From CAYYHA01 sp964471535 (GTDB lineage: Bacteria; Myxococcota; Myxococcia; SLRQ01): 7,664 nt of DNA. Of this stretch, positions 1 through 5,614 are shown piece by piece. The stretch spans positions 1 through 7,664 of the forward strand of contig CAYYHA010000208.1 in NCBI GenBank assembly GCA_964471535.1, written 5' to 3'. The notes under the pieces were generated by a model. That model did not search any database and was not told the origin of the DNA. It was given only the letters and a program-made list of their open reading frames with translations. Made by a program: the position numbers and the translations under genes. Within the stretch, counting starts at the first letter, position 1. Every line of letters begins with the position of its first letter.

Positions 1-98
1 CGGGTGGGCCCGCCCGGACGGCCGTCGCGCGCTTGCGTTGGAGGGAGCCGGGAGGGTAGGGGCAGAGGGGCGGAAAGACGCGTGGGGAAAGGATCGAC
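1..98. other. Upstream leader region, possible 3' tail of an unseen gene
   Basis: No complete gene fits here. One + strand frame is open from position 3 and stops at a TAG at 57-59, giving an 18-residue tail ending in REPGRV. It could be the C-terminus of an upstream gene, but it is too short and too G+C-rich to recognise. Positions 1-16 form a loopless near-palindrome (one G-T wobble) that could be half of a larger structure cut by the window edge. Positions 60-98 are purine-rich and supply the ribosome binding site of the next gene. I see no convincing promoter, so pilD may be co-transcribed with whatever lies upstream. Confidence 0.3.
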
Positions 99-1046
99 GT
101 GCCCGAGACACTGCGCATCATCGTGACGGCCTTCGCCTTTGCCATCGGCGCGGTGGTGGGCTCCTTCCTCAACGTGGTGATCTGGCGGGTCCCCCGGGGT
201 GAGAGCATCGTCGCGCCTCCCTCGCACTGCCCCGGCTGCAACGAGCGGCTCGCCTGGTACCACAACATCCCCCTCGTCAGTTGGATCGTCCTTCGCGGCC
301 GCTGCGCCTACTGCCGCACCCGTATCTCCCCGCGCTACCCGCTCGTGGAACTCATCACCGGCCTGCTCGCGGTGGCCTGCGTGACGGTCTTCGGCCTGTC
401 GCCGGTCGCCGTGCGGACCTTCGTCTTCGTCTCCCTCCTCGTGGCGCTGACCTACATCGATCTCGACCACTGGTTGCTCCCCCACGGGATCACCTGGCCG
501 GGGATCGTTCTCGGCCTGGGGACGGCCTGGCTGCCGGGGGCTCCAGGGCTCGTCCCATCGCTGCTCGGTGCCGGGGCCGGCTTCGCCGGCTTCTGGATCC
601 TGCGCGTGGTGGCCGAGCGGCTCCTGAAGAAGGAGGCGATGGGGGGCGGCGACCTCTTCCTCTTGGCGATGATCGGGGCCTTCTTGGGTTGGCGCGCGCT
701 CCTGCCGGTGGTCTTCCTGGCCTCGGTGCAGGGCTCGGTCATCGGTGCGCTCGCGCTCGCCCTTCGGCACCGGGCGGCCGGCGCGTCAGCGGGGCCTCCA
801 CCCGAGACGCCGCCCGGGACCGCCGATGCCGTTCCGGCGGAGGCCGCTGTGACGGCGGTCCCCTCTGGACCGGGCGGCGGTGAGGGCGAGACCGAGGCCG
901 CTACCTCTGCCGAGGACGCCGAGTGGACGCCGCCTCCCGGTGCGGTGCCCTTCGGCCCCTTTCTCTCCCTTGCCGCCCTCGAGATGGCCTTCCTCGGGGA
1001 CTGGATCCTCACCCAGATCTACCGCTTCGTGGGTCTCTCCGCATGA
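99..1046 (+). CDS. pilD: Type IV prepilin peptidase / N-methyltransferase PilD
   Basis: This is the bifunctional inner-membrane aspartyl protease that cleaves the short leader of type IV prepilins (and often type II pseudopilins) and methylates the new N-terminus. The start is GTG, chosen because GGGGAAAGGA lies just upstream at 84-93. The N-terminal domain has the family signature GSFLNVVIWRVPRGES (residues 21-36) and two zinc-type CxxC pairs, Cys44/Cys47 and Cys69/Cys72. The catalytic aspartates are Asp121 (YIDLDHWLLP) and Asp185 in GGGD, followed by LLAMIGAFLGW and the C-terminal PFGPFLSLAALE block. Several hydrophobic membrane segments are evident. Two oddities stand out. The usual lysine two residues after the GxGD aspartate is phenylalanine (GGGDLFLL). 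Also, a low-complexity Ala/Pro/Gly/Glu loop at about residues 225-280 makes the protein longer (315 residues) than the usual 250-290. The stop overlaps the start of the kinase gene. Family assignment is very secure. Confidence 0.96.
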   Translation: MPETLRIIVTAFAFAIGAVVGSFLNVVIWRVPRGESIVAPPSHCPGCNERLAWYHNIPLVSWIVLRGRCAYCRTRISPRYPLVELITGLLAVACVTVFGLSPVAVRTFVFVSLLVALTYIDLDHWLLPHGITWPGIVLGLGTAWLPGAPGLVPSLLGAGAGFAGFWILRVVAERLLKKEAMGGGDLFLLAMIGAFLGWRALLPVVFLASVQGSVIGALALALRHRAAGASAGPPPETPPGTADAVPAEAAVTAVPSGPGGGEGETEAATSAEDAEWTPPPGAVPFGPFLSLAALEMAFLGDWILTQIYRFVGLSA

Positions 1047-2374
1047 GGCCTGGGCTGCGCTTCCAGATCGTCCTCGTGCTCCTCGGGGTGGGCGCCATCG
1101 CCTTCGGGCTCGTGGGCGTCGTGGCGCTGGCAACCTTCGCCCGCTACGACCGGGTCATGCGGGAGGCGCTGGCCCAGGCGCGAGCAGTGAGCGCCGTCGA
1201 GGCGGTCAAGGTCGCCTGCCCGCGTCTGACGGAGTCGTGCGTCGAGCACACCGTGGCCCGCCTCGCCGGGGTGCGCTACCTCCGAGCGCAGGCGGCGGGC
1301 GAGCGCAGCCAGCCGACCACACGGAGCGGTGTCGCAGCGCCCTTGGGTCCGGGCACGGTCTGGGCCGACCTGCCGCCGCCCGGCGCACCCTACCGCCGGG
1401 CGCGGGGGCTCCTTCTCGCCTTCCTCGCCCTCGACTTCTTCGTCGTCTCCCTCGTGGGCGCAACCGCGCTCTTCCGTGGGGTCGTGCGGCCGGTGGAGGC
1501 GCTGGCGGACCGGGCCGAGGCGGTGGCGCGCCTCGAGTTCGGGGAGGAGGGCTCTGGCCACCAACTCGGCCGCCTGGGCGCCTCCTTCCAGAAGATGGTC
1601 CGCGCCCTGGCCGAGGAGCGGGCCCGGGTCGCAGAGAAAATCGAGGCCCTCGAGGAGGCCAACCGGTCTCTGACCGAGGCGCAGGCGCAGCTCGTCCGCT
1701 CGGAGAAGCTGGCGACGGTGGGTCGCCTCTCGGCGGGCGTCGCCCACGAGATCGGAAACCCCTTGGGCGGGCTCATCGGATACCTCGAGATCCTGACCAC
1801 CCGTCTGAAGGACGACGAGGCGAACCGCCCCCTCGTCGAGGGCGCGCTCACCGCCGCCCGCCGCATCGATGCCACGATCCACGACCTCCTCGACTTCTCT
1901 CGGCCCGCGGCGGCCGAGGCGGAGGCCTTCGAGCTCGCCGCGGCGGTGGAGGAGGCGAAACGGCTGGTGGAGACGCAGAAGCGGCTCTCGAAGGTGCGTT
2001 TCGAGGTGGACCTCCCCCGCGGAGCACCCCCGGCGAGGGCGCCCCGCCGGCACGTGGTGCAGGTGCTCGTCAACCTCTTCCTGAACGCGGCGGACGCCAT
2101 GGACGGCGAGGGCACTCTCCGAGTCTCCGCCCGGCTCGAGGACGAGACGTGGTGCCTCGAGGTGGCGGACACGGGGCCCGGCATCCCCGAGGAGGCCCTC
2201 GAACAGCTCTTCGAGCCCTTCTTCACCACCAAGGCACCGGGCGAGGGCACCGGTCTCGGGCTGGCCATCTCCCTGCGCCTCGCGGAGCAGTGGGGGGGCA
2301 GTCTGTGCGCAAAAAATGCGCAGTCGGGAGGCGCGGTGTTCACCCTGACGCTGCCGGCAAAGGCCCTGAATTGA
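1043..2374 (+). CDS. Membrane sensor histidine kinase, orphan, coupled to pilD
   Basis: This 443-residue two-component sensor kinase should autophosphorylate on His235 and pass phosphate to a response regulator not encoded in the window. Transmembrane segments lie at about 8-30 and 122-144 and bracket a predicted extracytoplasmic region of about 90 residues with Cys59 and Cys66 (CPRLTESC). A HAMP-like linker follows (about 145-195, starting near RPVEAL), then a coiled coil. The dimerisation/phosphoacceptor helix carries AHEIGNPLGG (234-243). The ATPase domain has an N box (Asn344, Asn348), G1 DTGPGI (376-381), an F box FEPFFTTK (390-397) and G2 GTGLGLAIS (402-410). The HEIGNP form is typical of NtrB/ZraS-like kinases that often partner sigma54 activators. 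I chose the ATG in the ATGA overlap because it puts the first membrane helix right at the N-terminus; an earlier in-frame ATG at 923 would lie deep inside pilD. Calling it PilS is tempting from context but not supported by sequence alone. Confidence 0.93.
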   Translation: MRPGLRFQIVLVLLGVGAIAFGLVGVVALATFARYDRVMREALAQARAVSAVEAVKVACPRLTESCVEHTVARLAGVRYLRAQAAGERSQPTTRSGVAAPLGPGTVWADLPPPGAPYRRARGLLLAFLALDFFVVSLVGATALFRGVVRPVEALADRAEAVARLEFGEEGSGHQLGRLGASFQKMVRALAEERARVAEKIEALEEANRSLTEAQAQLVRSEKLATVGRLSAGVAHEIGNPLGGLIGYLEILTTRLKDDEANRPLVEGALTAARRIDATIHDLLDFSRPAAAEAEAFELAAAVEEAKRLVETQKRLSKVRFEVDLPRGAPPARAPRRHVVQVLVNLFLNAADAMDGEGTLRVSARLEDETWCLEVADTGPGIPEEALEQLFEPFFTTKAPGEGTGLGLAISLRLAEQWGGSLCAKNAQSGGAVFTLTLPAKALN

Positions 2375-2399
2375 GGCTATTTTTAGCTACAATTATGCT
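2371..2399 (+). promoter_or_regulatory. Possible second sigma70-type promoter, upstream of the main one
   Basis: TTGAGG (2371-2376) and TATGCT (2394-2399) are separated by 17 bases, an acceptable sigma70 layout just at the stop codon of the kinase gene. It may be a weaker promoter in tandem with the better one at 2420-2449, whose -10 has the same TATGCT. The A+T-rich setting raises the chance of a fortuitous match, so I give it low confidence. Confidence 0.25.
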
Positions 2400-2412
2400 T
2401 AATTAGGCTCAA
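2371..2412. repeat. A+T-rich island with near-perfect inverted repeat TTGAGGCTA / TAGGCTCAA
   Basis: TTGAGGCTA at 2371-2379 and TAGGCTCAA at 2404-2412 are inverted copies matching at 8 of 9 positions, separated by 24 A+T-rich bases. A related element, TATGCTTAA, lies between them at 2394-2402, and TATGCTCAA recurs at 2444-2452 on the promoter -10. Such A+T content is out of place in this G+C-rich locus. The region lies directly upstream of the XRE regulator promoter, so it could be an operator or an UP-like element. A tiny hairpin (GCTA-TTTT-TAGC, 2376-2387) is too weak to call a terminator. Confidence 0.4.
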
Positions 2413-2419
2413 CCGTCCC

Positions 2420-2449
2420 TTGACACCTGGCTCGGGCGGCTCCTATGCT
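2420..2449 (+). promoter_or_regulatory. Sigma70-type promoter of the XRE regulator gene
   Basis: A perfect -35 box TTGACA (2420-2425) is followed after 18 bases by TATGCT (2444-2449). Transcription would begin near 2456 and leave a leader of about 20 bases before the ATG at 2477. This decides the start codon, because an in-frame TTG at 2420 lies inside the -35 box and so cannot be on this transcript. A CTCAA core (2448-2452) overlaps the -10, where a bound repressor would block polymerase. Confidence 0.6.
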
Positions 2450-2476
2450 CAAGCAGCTCCCACGGGGCCCCTCGCC

Positions 2477-3052
2477 ATGTCGAAGTCGCGCAATCCTGGT
2501 AAGTCCGCCGTCGCCAAGACGGCGGGGGCGGAGCCATCGACGCGCAAGACGCGCTCGAGGGGCGTGCGGGGGAGCCGTGACAGCGCGCGGCGGAGCACGG
2601 AGGAGTCGGCGGTGGGTGGTGAGACGGCCCGCAGCTCGGCGCAGCGCAGTACGCGGGGCGGCGCGGGCAACAACGTGCGCGCCCTGCGGGAAGCCCAGTT
2701 GATGAGCAAGGCCGAGTTGGCAAGGAAGGCTGGCCTCTCTCCCCTGACCATCGATCGAGTGGAGAGTGGGAAGCCGTGTCGGATGGACACTAAGCGGAAG
2801 ATCATCCTGGCGCTTGGCTACAAGCTCTCTGATCGGCATCTCGTCTTCCCGGAGACCCGCGAGGCCACGGCCGCCGAGGCGCCCGCTGGGCTGGAGGTCG
2901 GAGGCAAGGGGATTGCGGAGGCGCGATCCGCTGAGACCAAGAAGCGGGCGCGGTCGCGGCGCCGGCCGAGCACCGAGGCGCGCCGCACCCGGGACGGGGG
3001 CGAGGAAGGCTCCGAGGGCGGCGACCCAAAGCTCGGGGGGAGCGCCGCCTAG
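2477..3052 (+). CDS. XRE/Cro-type helix-turn-helix regulator with basic disordered tails
   Basis: This is a predicted DNA-binding protein of 191 residues. The only folded part appears to be a Cro/C1-type helix-turn-helix at about residues 66-125: NVRALREAQLMSKAELARKAG (67-87, with the first helices), then SPLTIDRVESGK (88-99) as turn and recognition helix, and a last helix with TKRKIILALGYKLSD (105-119). The N-terminal 65 residues (Lys/Arg/Ser/Ala/Thr-rich) and the C-terminal 65 (Arg/Lys/Glu/Gly-rich, including RRRPSTEARR) are low-complexity and probably disordered. I chose ATG 2477 over the TTG at 2420 because the latter lies in the promoter; GGGG at 2464-2467 is a weak ribosome binding site. 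From memory, similar short HTH proteins occur near pil genes in other deltaproteobacterial lineages, which suggests a pilus-linked regulator. Its target is inferred only from position, between the kinase and the pilM promoter. An autoregulator or nucleoid-binding role is also possible. Confidence 0.82.
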   Translation: MSKSRNPGKSAVAKTAGAEPSTRKTRSRGVRGSRDSARRSTEESAVGGETARSSAQRSTRGGAGNNVRALREAQLMSKAELARKAGLSPLTIDRVESGKPCRMDTKRKIILALGYKLSDRHLVFPETREATAAEAPAGLEVGGKGIAEARSAETKKRARSRRRPSTEARRTRDGGEEGSEGGDPKLGGSAA

Positions 3053-3244
3053 GTCCTCGTCCGTTTCGGCGCGCTGCCCGTCTGGGCCGTGCCGCCTTGG
3101 CCGACGCCTTCCCAGGCACCCCCGCGTCGACGTCGCCTCCTCCTGCCCGTCGCGGGTGACTCGGCGCCCTACCGGGCACATCGCTTGCGTCGGGACATCG
3201 ATGCGGGGGAAGCTTCGAACCGGTGGCCTTGGCGGCGCTTAAGT

Positions 3245-3273
3245 CCTTGAGTGGACGCGGCTTTTCCCTTGAG
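3245..3273 (+). repeat. Direct repeat CCTTGAG x2, 22 bases apart, upstream of the pilM -35
   Basis: CCTTGAG occurs at 3245-3251 and 3267-3273. The 22-base period is close to two turns of B-DNA, so both copies would face the same side of the helix. The second ends ten bases before the -35 box. The TTGAG core also appears three times (both orientations) upstream of the XRE regulator gene. This is a plausible site for an activator or for that regulator, but seven bases is short. Confidence 0.35.
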
Positions 3274-3282
3274 GTCGTTTTT

Positions 3283-3310
3283 TTGCCGGCCTTAGGCCCC
3301 ATGGTATACT
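3283..3310 (+). promoter_or_regulatory. Extended -10 sigma70-type promoter of pilMNOP(Q)
   Basis: TTGCCG (3283-3288) and TATACT (3305-3310) are separated by 16 bases, and TGG immediately before the -10 gives an extended -10 (TGnTATACT). Transcription would begin near 3317, leaving a leader of about 33 bases with the pilM ribosome binding site AGGAG at 3336-3340. I found no sigma54 -24/-12 match here, although pilin genes themselves are often sigma54-dependent. This is the only good promoter before pilM and probably serves the whole pilMNOP(Q) run. Confidence 0.6.
3288..3298. promoter_or_regulatory. Palindrome between -35 and -10 of the pilM promoter, candidate operator
   Basis: GGCCTTAGGCC is a perfect 11-base palindrome (five-base arms around a central T) wholly inside the promoter spacer, a classic repressor position. 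G+C-rich palindromes arise easily by chance in this genome, so position is the main argument. The neighbouring XRE-type regulator is the obvious candidate ligand, by inference only. Confidence 0.3.
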
Positions 3311-3349
3311 CGCAGCGAATTTTCCCCTGATTACCAGGAGTTTCGGAGC

Positions 3350-4420
3350 ATGGCGCGTAGCAAGCCGGTGGTGGGCCTCGACATCGGATCGAGTTCCATC
3401 AAGATGATCCAGCTCAAGGAGACCAAGCGCGGCTGGGCTCTGCAGAACATGGGGGTCGCGCCTCTGCCTCCGGAAGCCATCGTCGATGGCGCGCTGATGA
3501 ACAGCACCGCCATCGTGGACGCCATCCAGGAGCTGATGGCGGCGCAGGGGGTCAAGCGAGGCCGTGAGGTGGCGACCTCGGTCTCCGGCCACTCGGTGAT
3601 CATCAAGAAGATCAGCATGCCGGTGATGACTCGGGACGAGCTCGAGGAGAGCATTCAGTGGGAGGCCGAGCAGTACATCCCCTTCGACATGTCCGAGGTG
3701 AACATCGACGTGGAGATCCTGCGCCCCGAGGGGAACGAGGCAGGCCAGATGGATGTGCTTCTCGTGGCTGCCAAGAAGGACATGATCTCCGACTACACCA
3801 GCGTGATCTCGGAGGCGGGGCTGACACCGGTCGTGGTGGACGTGGATGCCTTCGCCGTCGAGAATGCGCACGAGATCGCCTACGGTGCGCCCCCGGCGGG
3901 TGAGACCTTCGTGCTGGTGAACGTGGGAGCCTCGGTCATCAACATCAACGTGGTCTCCGACGGGATGAGCGTGTTCACCCGCGACATCTCGATGGGGGGC
4001 AATCAGGTCACCGAGGACATCCAGAAGCAGCTCAACGTCAGCTACGACGAGGCGGAGGCGCTGAAGCTGGGCGGCGAGCTGGCGGCCGATGCGGACAGCG
4101 TGGTGCCGCAAGAGGTCGAGCGGGTCATCCAGCAAGTCAGTGAGCAGATGGCTGGTGAGATCCAGCGTTCCCTGGACTTTTTTGCCGCCACCAGCGCCGA
4201 TGCCTCCTTCTCCAAGATCTTCCTCTCGGGTGGGAGCGCGAAGATTCCGGCGCTGTTCAAGGCGATCGAGCAGCGCGCCGGGGTCCCGGTCGAGATCATG
4301 AACCCGTTTCGCGGGATCGAGATCGACGAGCGGCGTTTCGACCCGAACTACATCAACGAGGTGGCACCCATGAGCGCGGTGGTGGTGGGCCTCGGCTTGC
4401 GCAAGACCGCGGAGCGTTAG
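3350..4420 (+). CDS. pilM: Type IV pilus inner-membrane platform protein PilM
   Basis: PilM is a cytoplasmic, actin/FtsA-like ATP-binding protein that binds the cytoplasmic N-terminal tail of PilN and links the alignment complex to the pilus motor. The nucleotide-fold motifs are clear: phosphate-1 GLDIGSSSIKMIQL (9-22), phosphate-2 LVNVGASVINI (189-199), and the adenosine loop FLSGGSAKIPAL (291-302). The block SIQWEAEQYIPFDM (101-114) is highly typical of PilM. At 356 residues it has the standard family length and appears intact. Start ATG 3350 has AGGAG at 3336-3340, nine bases upstream. It is the first gene of a tight run, followed nine bases later by pilN, and is preceded by its own extended -10 promoter. 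No missing motif residue was seen. Assignment is secure. Confidence 0.97.
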   Translation: MARSKPVVGLDIGSSSIKMIQLKETKRGWALQNMGVAPLPPEAIVDGALMNSTAIVDAIQELMAAQGVKRGREVATSVSGHSVIIKKISMPVMTRDELEESIQWEAEQYIPFDMSEVNIDVEILRPEGNEAGQMDVLLVAAKKDMISDYTSVISEAGLTPVVVDVDAFAVENAHEIAYGAPPAGETFVLVNVGASVININVVSDGMSVFTRDISMGGNQVTEDIQKQLNVSYDEAEALKLGGELAADADSVVPQEVERVIQQVSEQMAGEIQRSLDFFAATSADASFSKIFLSGGSAKIPALFKAIEQRAGVPVEIMNPFRGIEIDERRFDPNYINEVAPMSAVVVGLGLRKTAER

Positions 4421-4429
4421 GGGAGCACG

Positions 4430-4981
4430 ATGATTCGGATCAACCTACTTCCCGTCCGGCAGGCCAAGCGTAAGGAGCAGGGCCGTATCCAGCTCGTGAT
4501 CGGGCTTTTCGTGCTCATCGCGGCCGTCGCAGGCAACTATGTGTGGGCACGCCAGGTGGAAGGCGAGCTGTCGCGGGTCGACAACGAGGTCAAGAAGGTC
4601 AAGGCCGAGATCAAAGAGCTCGAGAAGATCATCGGCGAGGTACAGGACATCGAGAAGCGTCAGAAGGACCTGCAGCAGAAGCTCGACATCCTCGAGAAGC
4701 TGCGGAAGGGCAAGACCGGGCCGGTGAAAATGATGGATGCTCTCGCCCGGGCGAAGCCCAAAGATTTGTGGTTGACGAAGTTCGAAGAGAAGAACGGCAA
4801 GTTCGTGATGGAGGGACAGGCCCTGTCCCACGAGGAGCTGGCCCAGTTCATCAGCGCCCTGAAGAGCTCCCCCTTCTTCAGCAATATTCAGCTCAAGAAG
4901 GCCGACCTGAAGGAACGTAACGACGTGAAGACCCAGGTCGTCGAGTTCAAGCTCGCCGGGACGGTCAATTACGCCGCCTAG
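4430..4981 (+). CDS. pilN: Type IV pilus inner-membrane alignment protein PilN
   Basis: PilN is a bitopic inner-membrane protein that pairs with PilO in the periplasm and docks PilM through its cytoplasmic tail. The hallmark INLLP motif is at residues 4-8 of a short basic tail. A single membrane helix spans about 20-40. A long, highly charged coiled coil runs from about 43 to 95 (many Lys/Glu heptads), followed by a compact alpha/beta domain (about 100-183) of the ferredoxin-like type known for this family, with SHEELAQFISALKSSPFF (133-150). The 183-residue length is normal. A ribosome binding site GGGGAG (4420-4425) overlaps the pilM stop codon, so translation is probably coupled to pilM. 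pilO follows 12 bases later. The gene appears intact and orthodox. Confidence 0.95.
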   Translation: MIRINLLPVRQAKRKEQGRIQLVIGLFVLIAAVAGNYVWARQVEGELSRVDNEVKKVKAEIKELEKIIGEVQDIEKRQKDLQQKLDILEKLRKGKTGPVKMMDALARAKPKDLWLTKFEEKNGKFVMEGQALSHEELAQFISALKSSPFFSNIQLKKADLKERNDVKTQVVEFKLAGTVNYAA

Positions 4982-4993
4982 GGGTGGAGGACG

Positions 4994-5614
4994 ATGGAAG
5001 AGCTATTCGACAGAATCGTCAGGCTTCCTCTGGGGGCGAAGCTCGGTGCGGTGGTGGGCATCGTCGTCGTGGTGACCGCTGTCAACTACTTCGTGTGGCC
5101 CGGCGTGTCGGAGATGTACGACAAGATCGAGCAGAAGCAACGGGAGCTGTCGAAGCTCGAGCAGGAGCGCACGAAGAAGCGGGCCATCGCCAACAATCTC
5201 AACCAGTACCGCCGGCGGCTCGAGCTGCTCGAGCAGGAGCTGGCCGAGGCGCTGACCGAGATGCCCGAGGACCTGCGCATGGACGACCTGCTCACCCAGC
5301 TTTCCGAGCTGGCCAAGAAGGCGGGGCTGAACCTGACCAGCATCGAGCCTCAGAGCGAGTCGCGTGCTTCCATGTACTACAAGATTCCCATCAAGATGGA
5401 GGTGGAGGGGGCCTACCACGAGATCGGCGTCTTCCTTGATTCCGTCGGCAAGCTGCGCCGAATCGTGAACGTCACTGACATTTCGCTGGGCAGTCCGAAG
5501 GCGCGTAACGAGAAGATCATCCTCAAGGCCGAGTACCTGGCCACGACCTTCCGCTTCGCCGGGGACGAGGCCGGGGAGAAAGGCAAGAAGGGCAAGAAAG
5601 GGAGGCGCAAGTGA
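4994..5614 (+). CDS. pilO: Type IV pilus inner-membrane alignment protein PilO
   Basis: PilO is the partner of PilN. Their periplasmic heterodimer contacts PilP and, through it, the secretin. The layout is a short N-terminal cytoplasmic tail, one membrane helix (about 16-35), a coiled coil (about 40-90), then the MPEDLRMDDLLTQLSELAKK stretch (90-109) leading into a ferredoxin-like domain with GAYHEIGVFLDSVGKLRRIV (139-158), a conserved PilO pattern. The protein is 206 residues. Its last 12 or so residues are almost entirely Gly/Lys/Arg (EKGKKGKKGRRK), encoded by a near-tandem GGCAAGAAR repeat. This tail would sit in the periplasm, where a polycation could touch peptidoglycan or the outer-membrane inner leaflet; that is inference. 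GGAGG at 4986-4990 is only three bases from the ATG. The stop overlaps the pilP start by one base (TGATG). Confidence 0.94.
   Translation: MEELFDRIVRLPLGAKLGAVVGIVVVVTAVNYFVWPGVSEMYDKIEQKQRELSKLEQERTKKRAIANNLNQYRRRLELLEQELAEALTEMPEDLRMDDLLTQLSELAKKAGLNLTSIEPQSESRASMYYKIPIKMEVEGAYHEIGVFLDSVGKLRRIVNVTDISLGSPKARNEKIILKAEYLATTFRFAGDEAGEKGKKGKKGRRK

Larger units (their letters stand above)
3053..3349. other. Intergenic region between XRE regulator and pilM
   Basis: These 297 bases hold no believable gene; short open frames on both strands look like G+C-driven shadows without good start signals. The first two thirds are G+C-rich and featureless apart from an inverted pair, GCCGCCTTGGCC (3091-3102) and GGCCTTGGCGGC (3225-3236), which is interrupted in the middle and could be chance. 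The last 110 bases hold the regulatory content: two CCTTGAG repeats, a T7 run (3278-3284), the pilM promoter with a palindrome in its spacer, and a ribosome binding site. No strong intrinsic terminator for the upstream gene is visible. The only hairpin before T-rich sequence is GTCC-loop-GGAC at 3243-3256, which is too short. Confidence 0.6.

Noticed and set aside
880..2406. Long + strand frame overlapping the kinase (about 508 codons)
   Set aside because: Its translation is Arg/Pro/Gly-rich without domains, while the kinase frame has all H, N, G1, F and G2 boxes.
2420..2476. Longer XRE regulator starting at TTG 2420
   Set aside because: That TTG is part of the TTGACA -35 box, so it would not be in the mRNA from this promoter; there is no good ribosome binding site before it.
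3091..3236. Separated inverted pair GCCGCCTTGGCC / GGCCTTGGCGGC as a large hairpin
   Set aside because: The arms mismatch at the central two bases, the loop exceeds 120 bases, and such G+C words are common here.
3181..3240. TTCGAA in a tRNA-like T-loop context, checked on both strands
   Set aside because: The flanking five-base stems do not pair on either strand and no acceptor or anticodon arm fits.
3243..3284. Intrinsic terminator for the XRE regulator gene before the T7 run
   Set aside because: The only stem (GTCC/GGAC) is four pairs and lies more than 20 bases from the T-run.
3053..3349. Cyclic-di-GMP riboswitch (GEMM type) upstream of pilM, considered because such elements control pilus genes in some relatives
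   Set aside because: No conserved GEMM core segments are present and the predicted leader after the promoter is only about 33 bases.
3239..4135. Minus-strand frame opposite pilM (about 298 codons)
   Set aside because: His/Leu/Asp-rich shadow; pilM motifs on the + strand are unambiguous.
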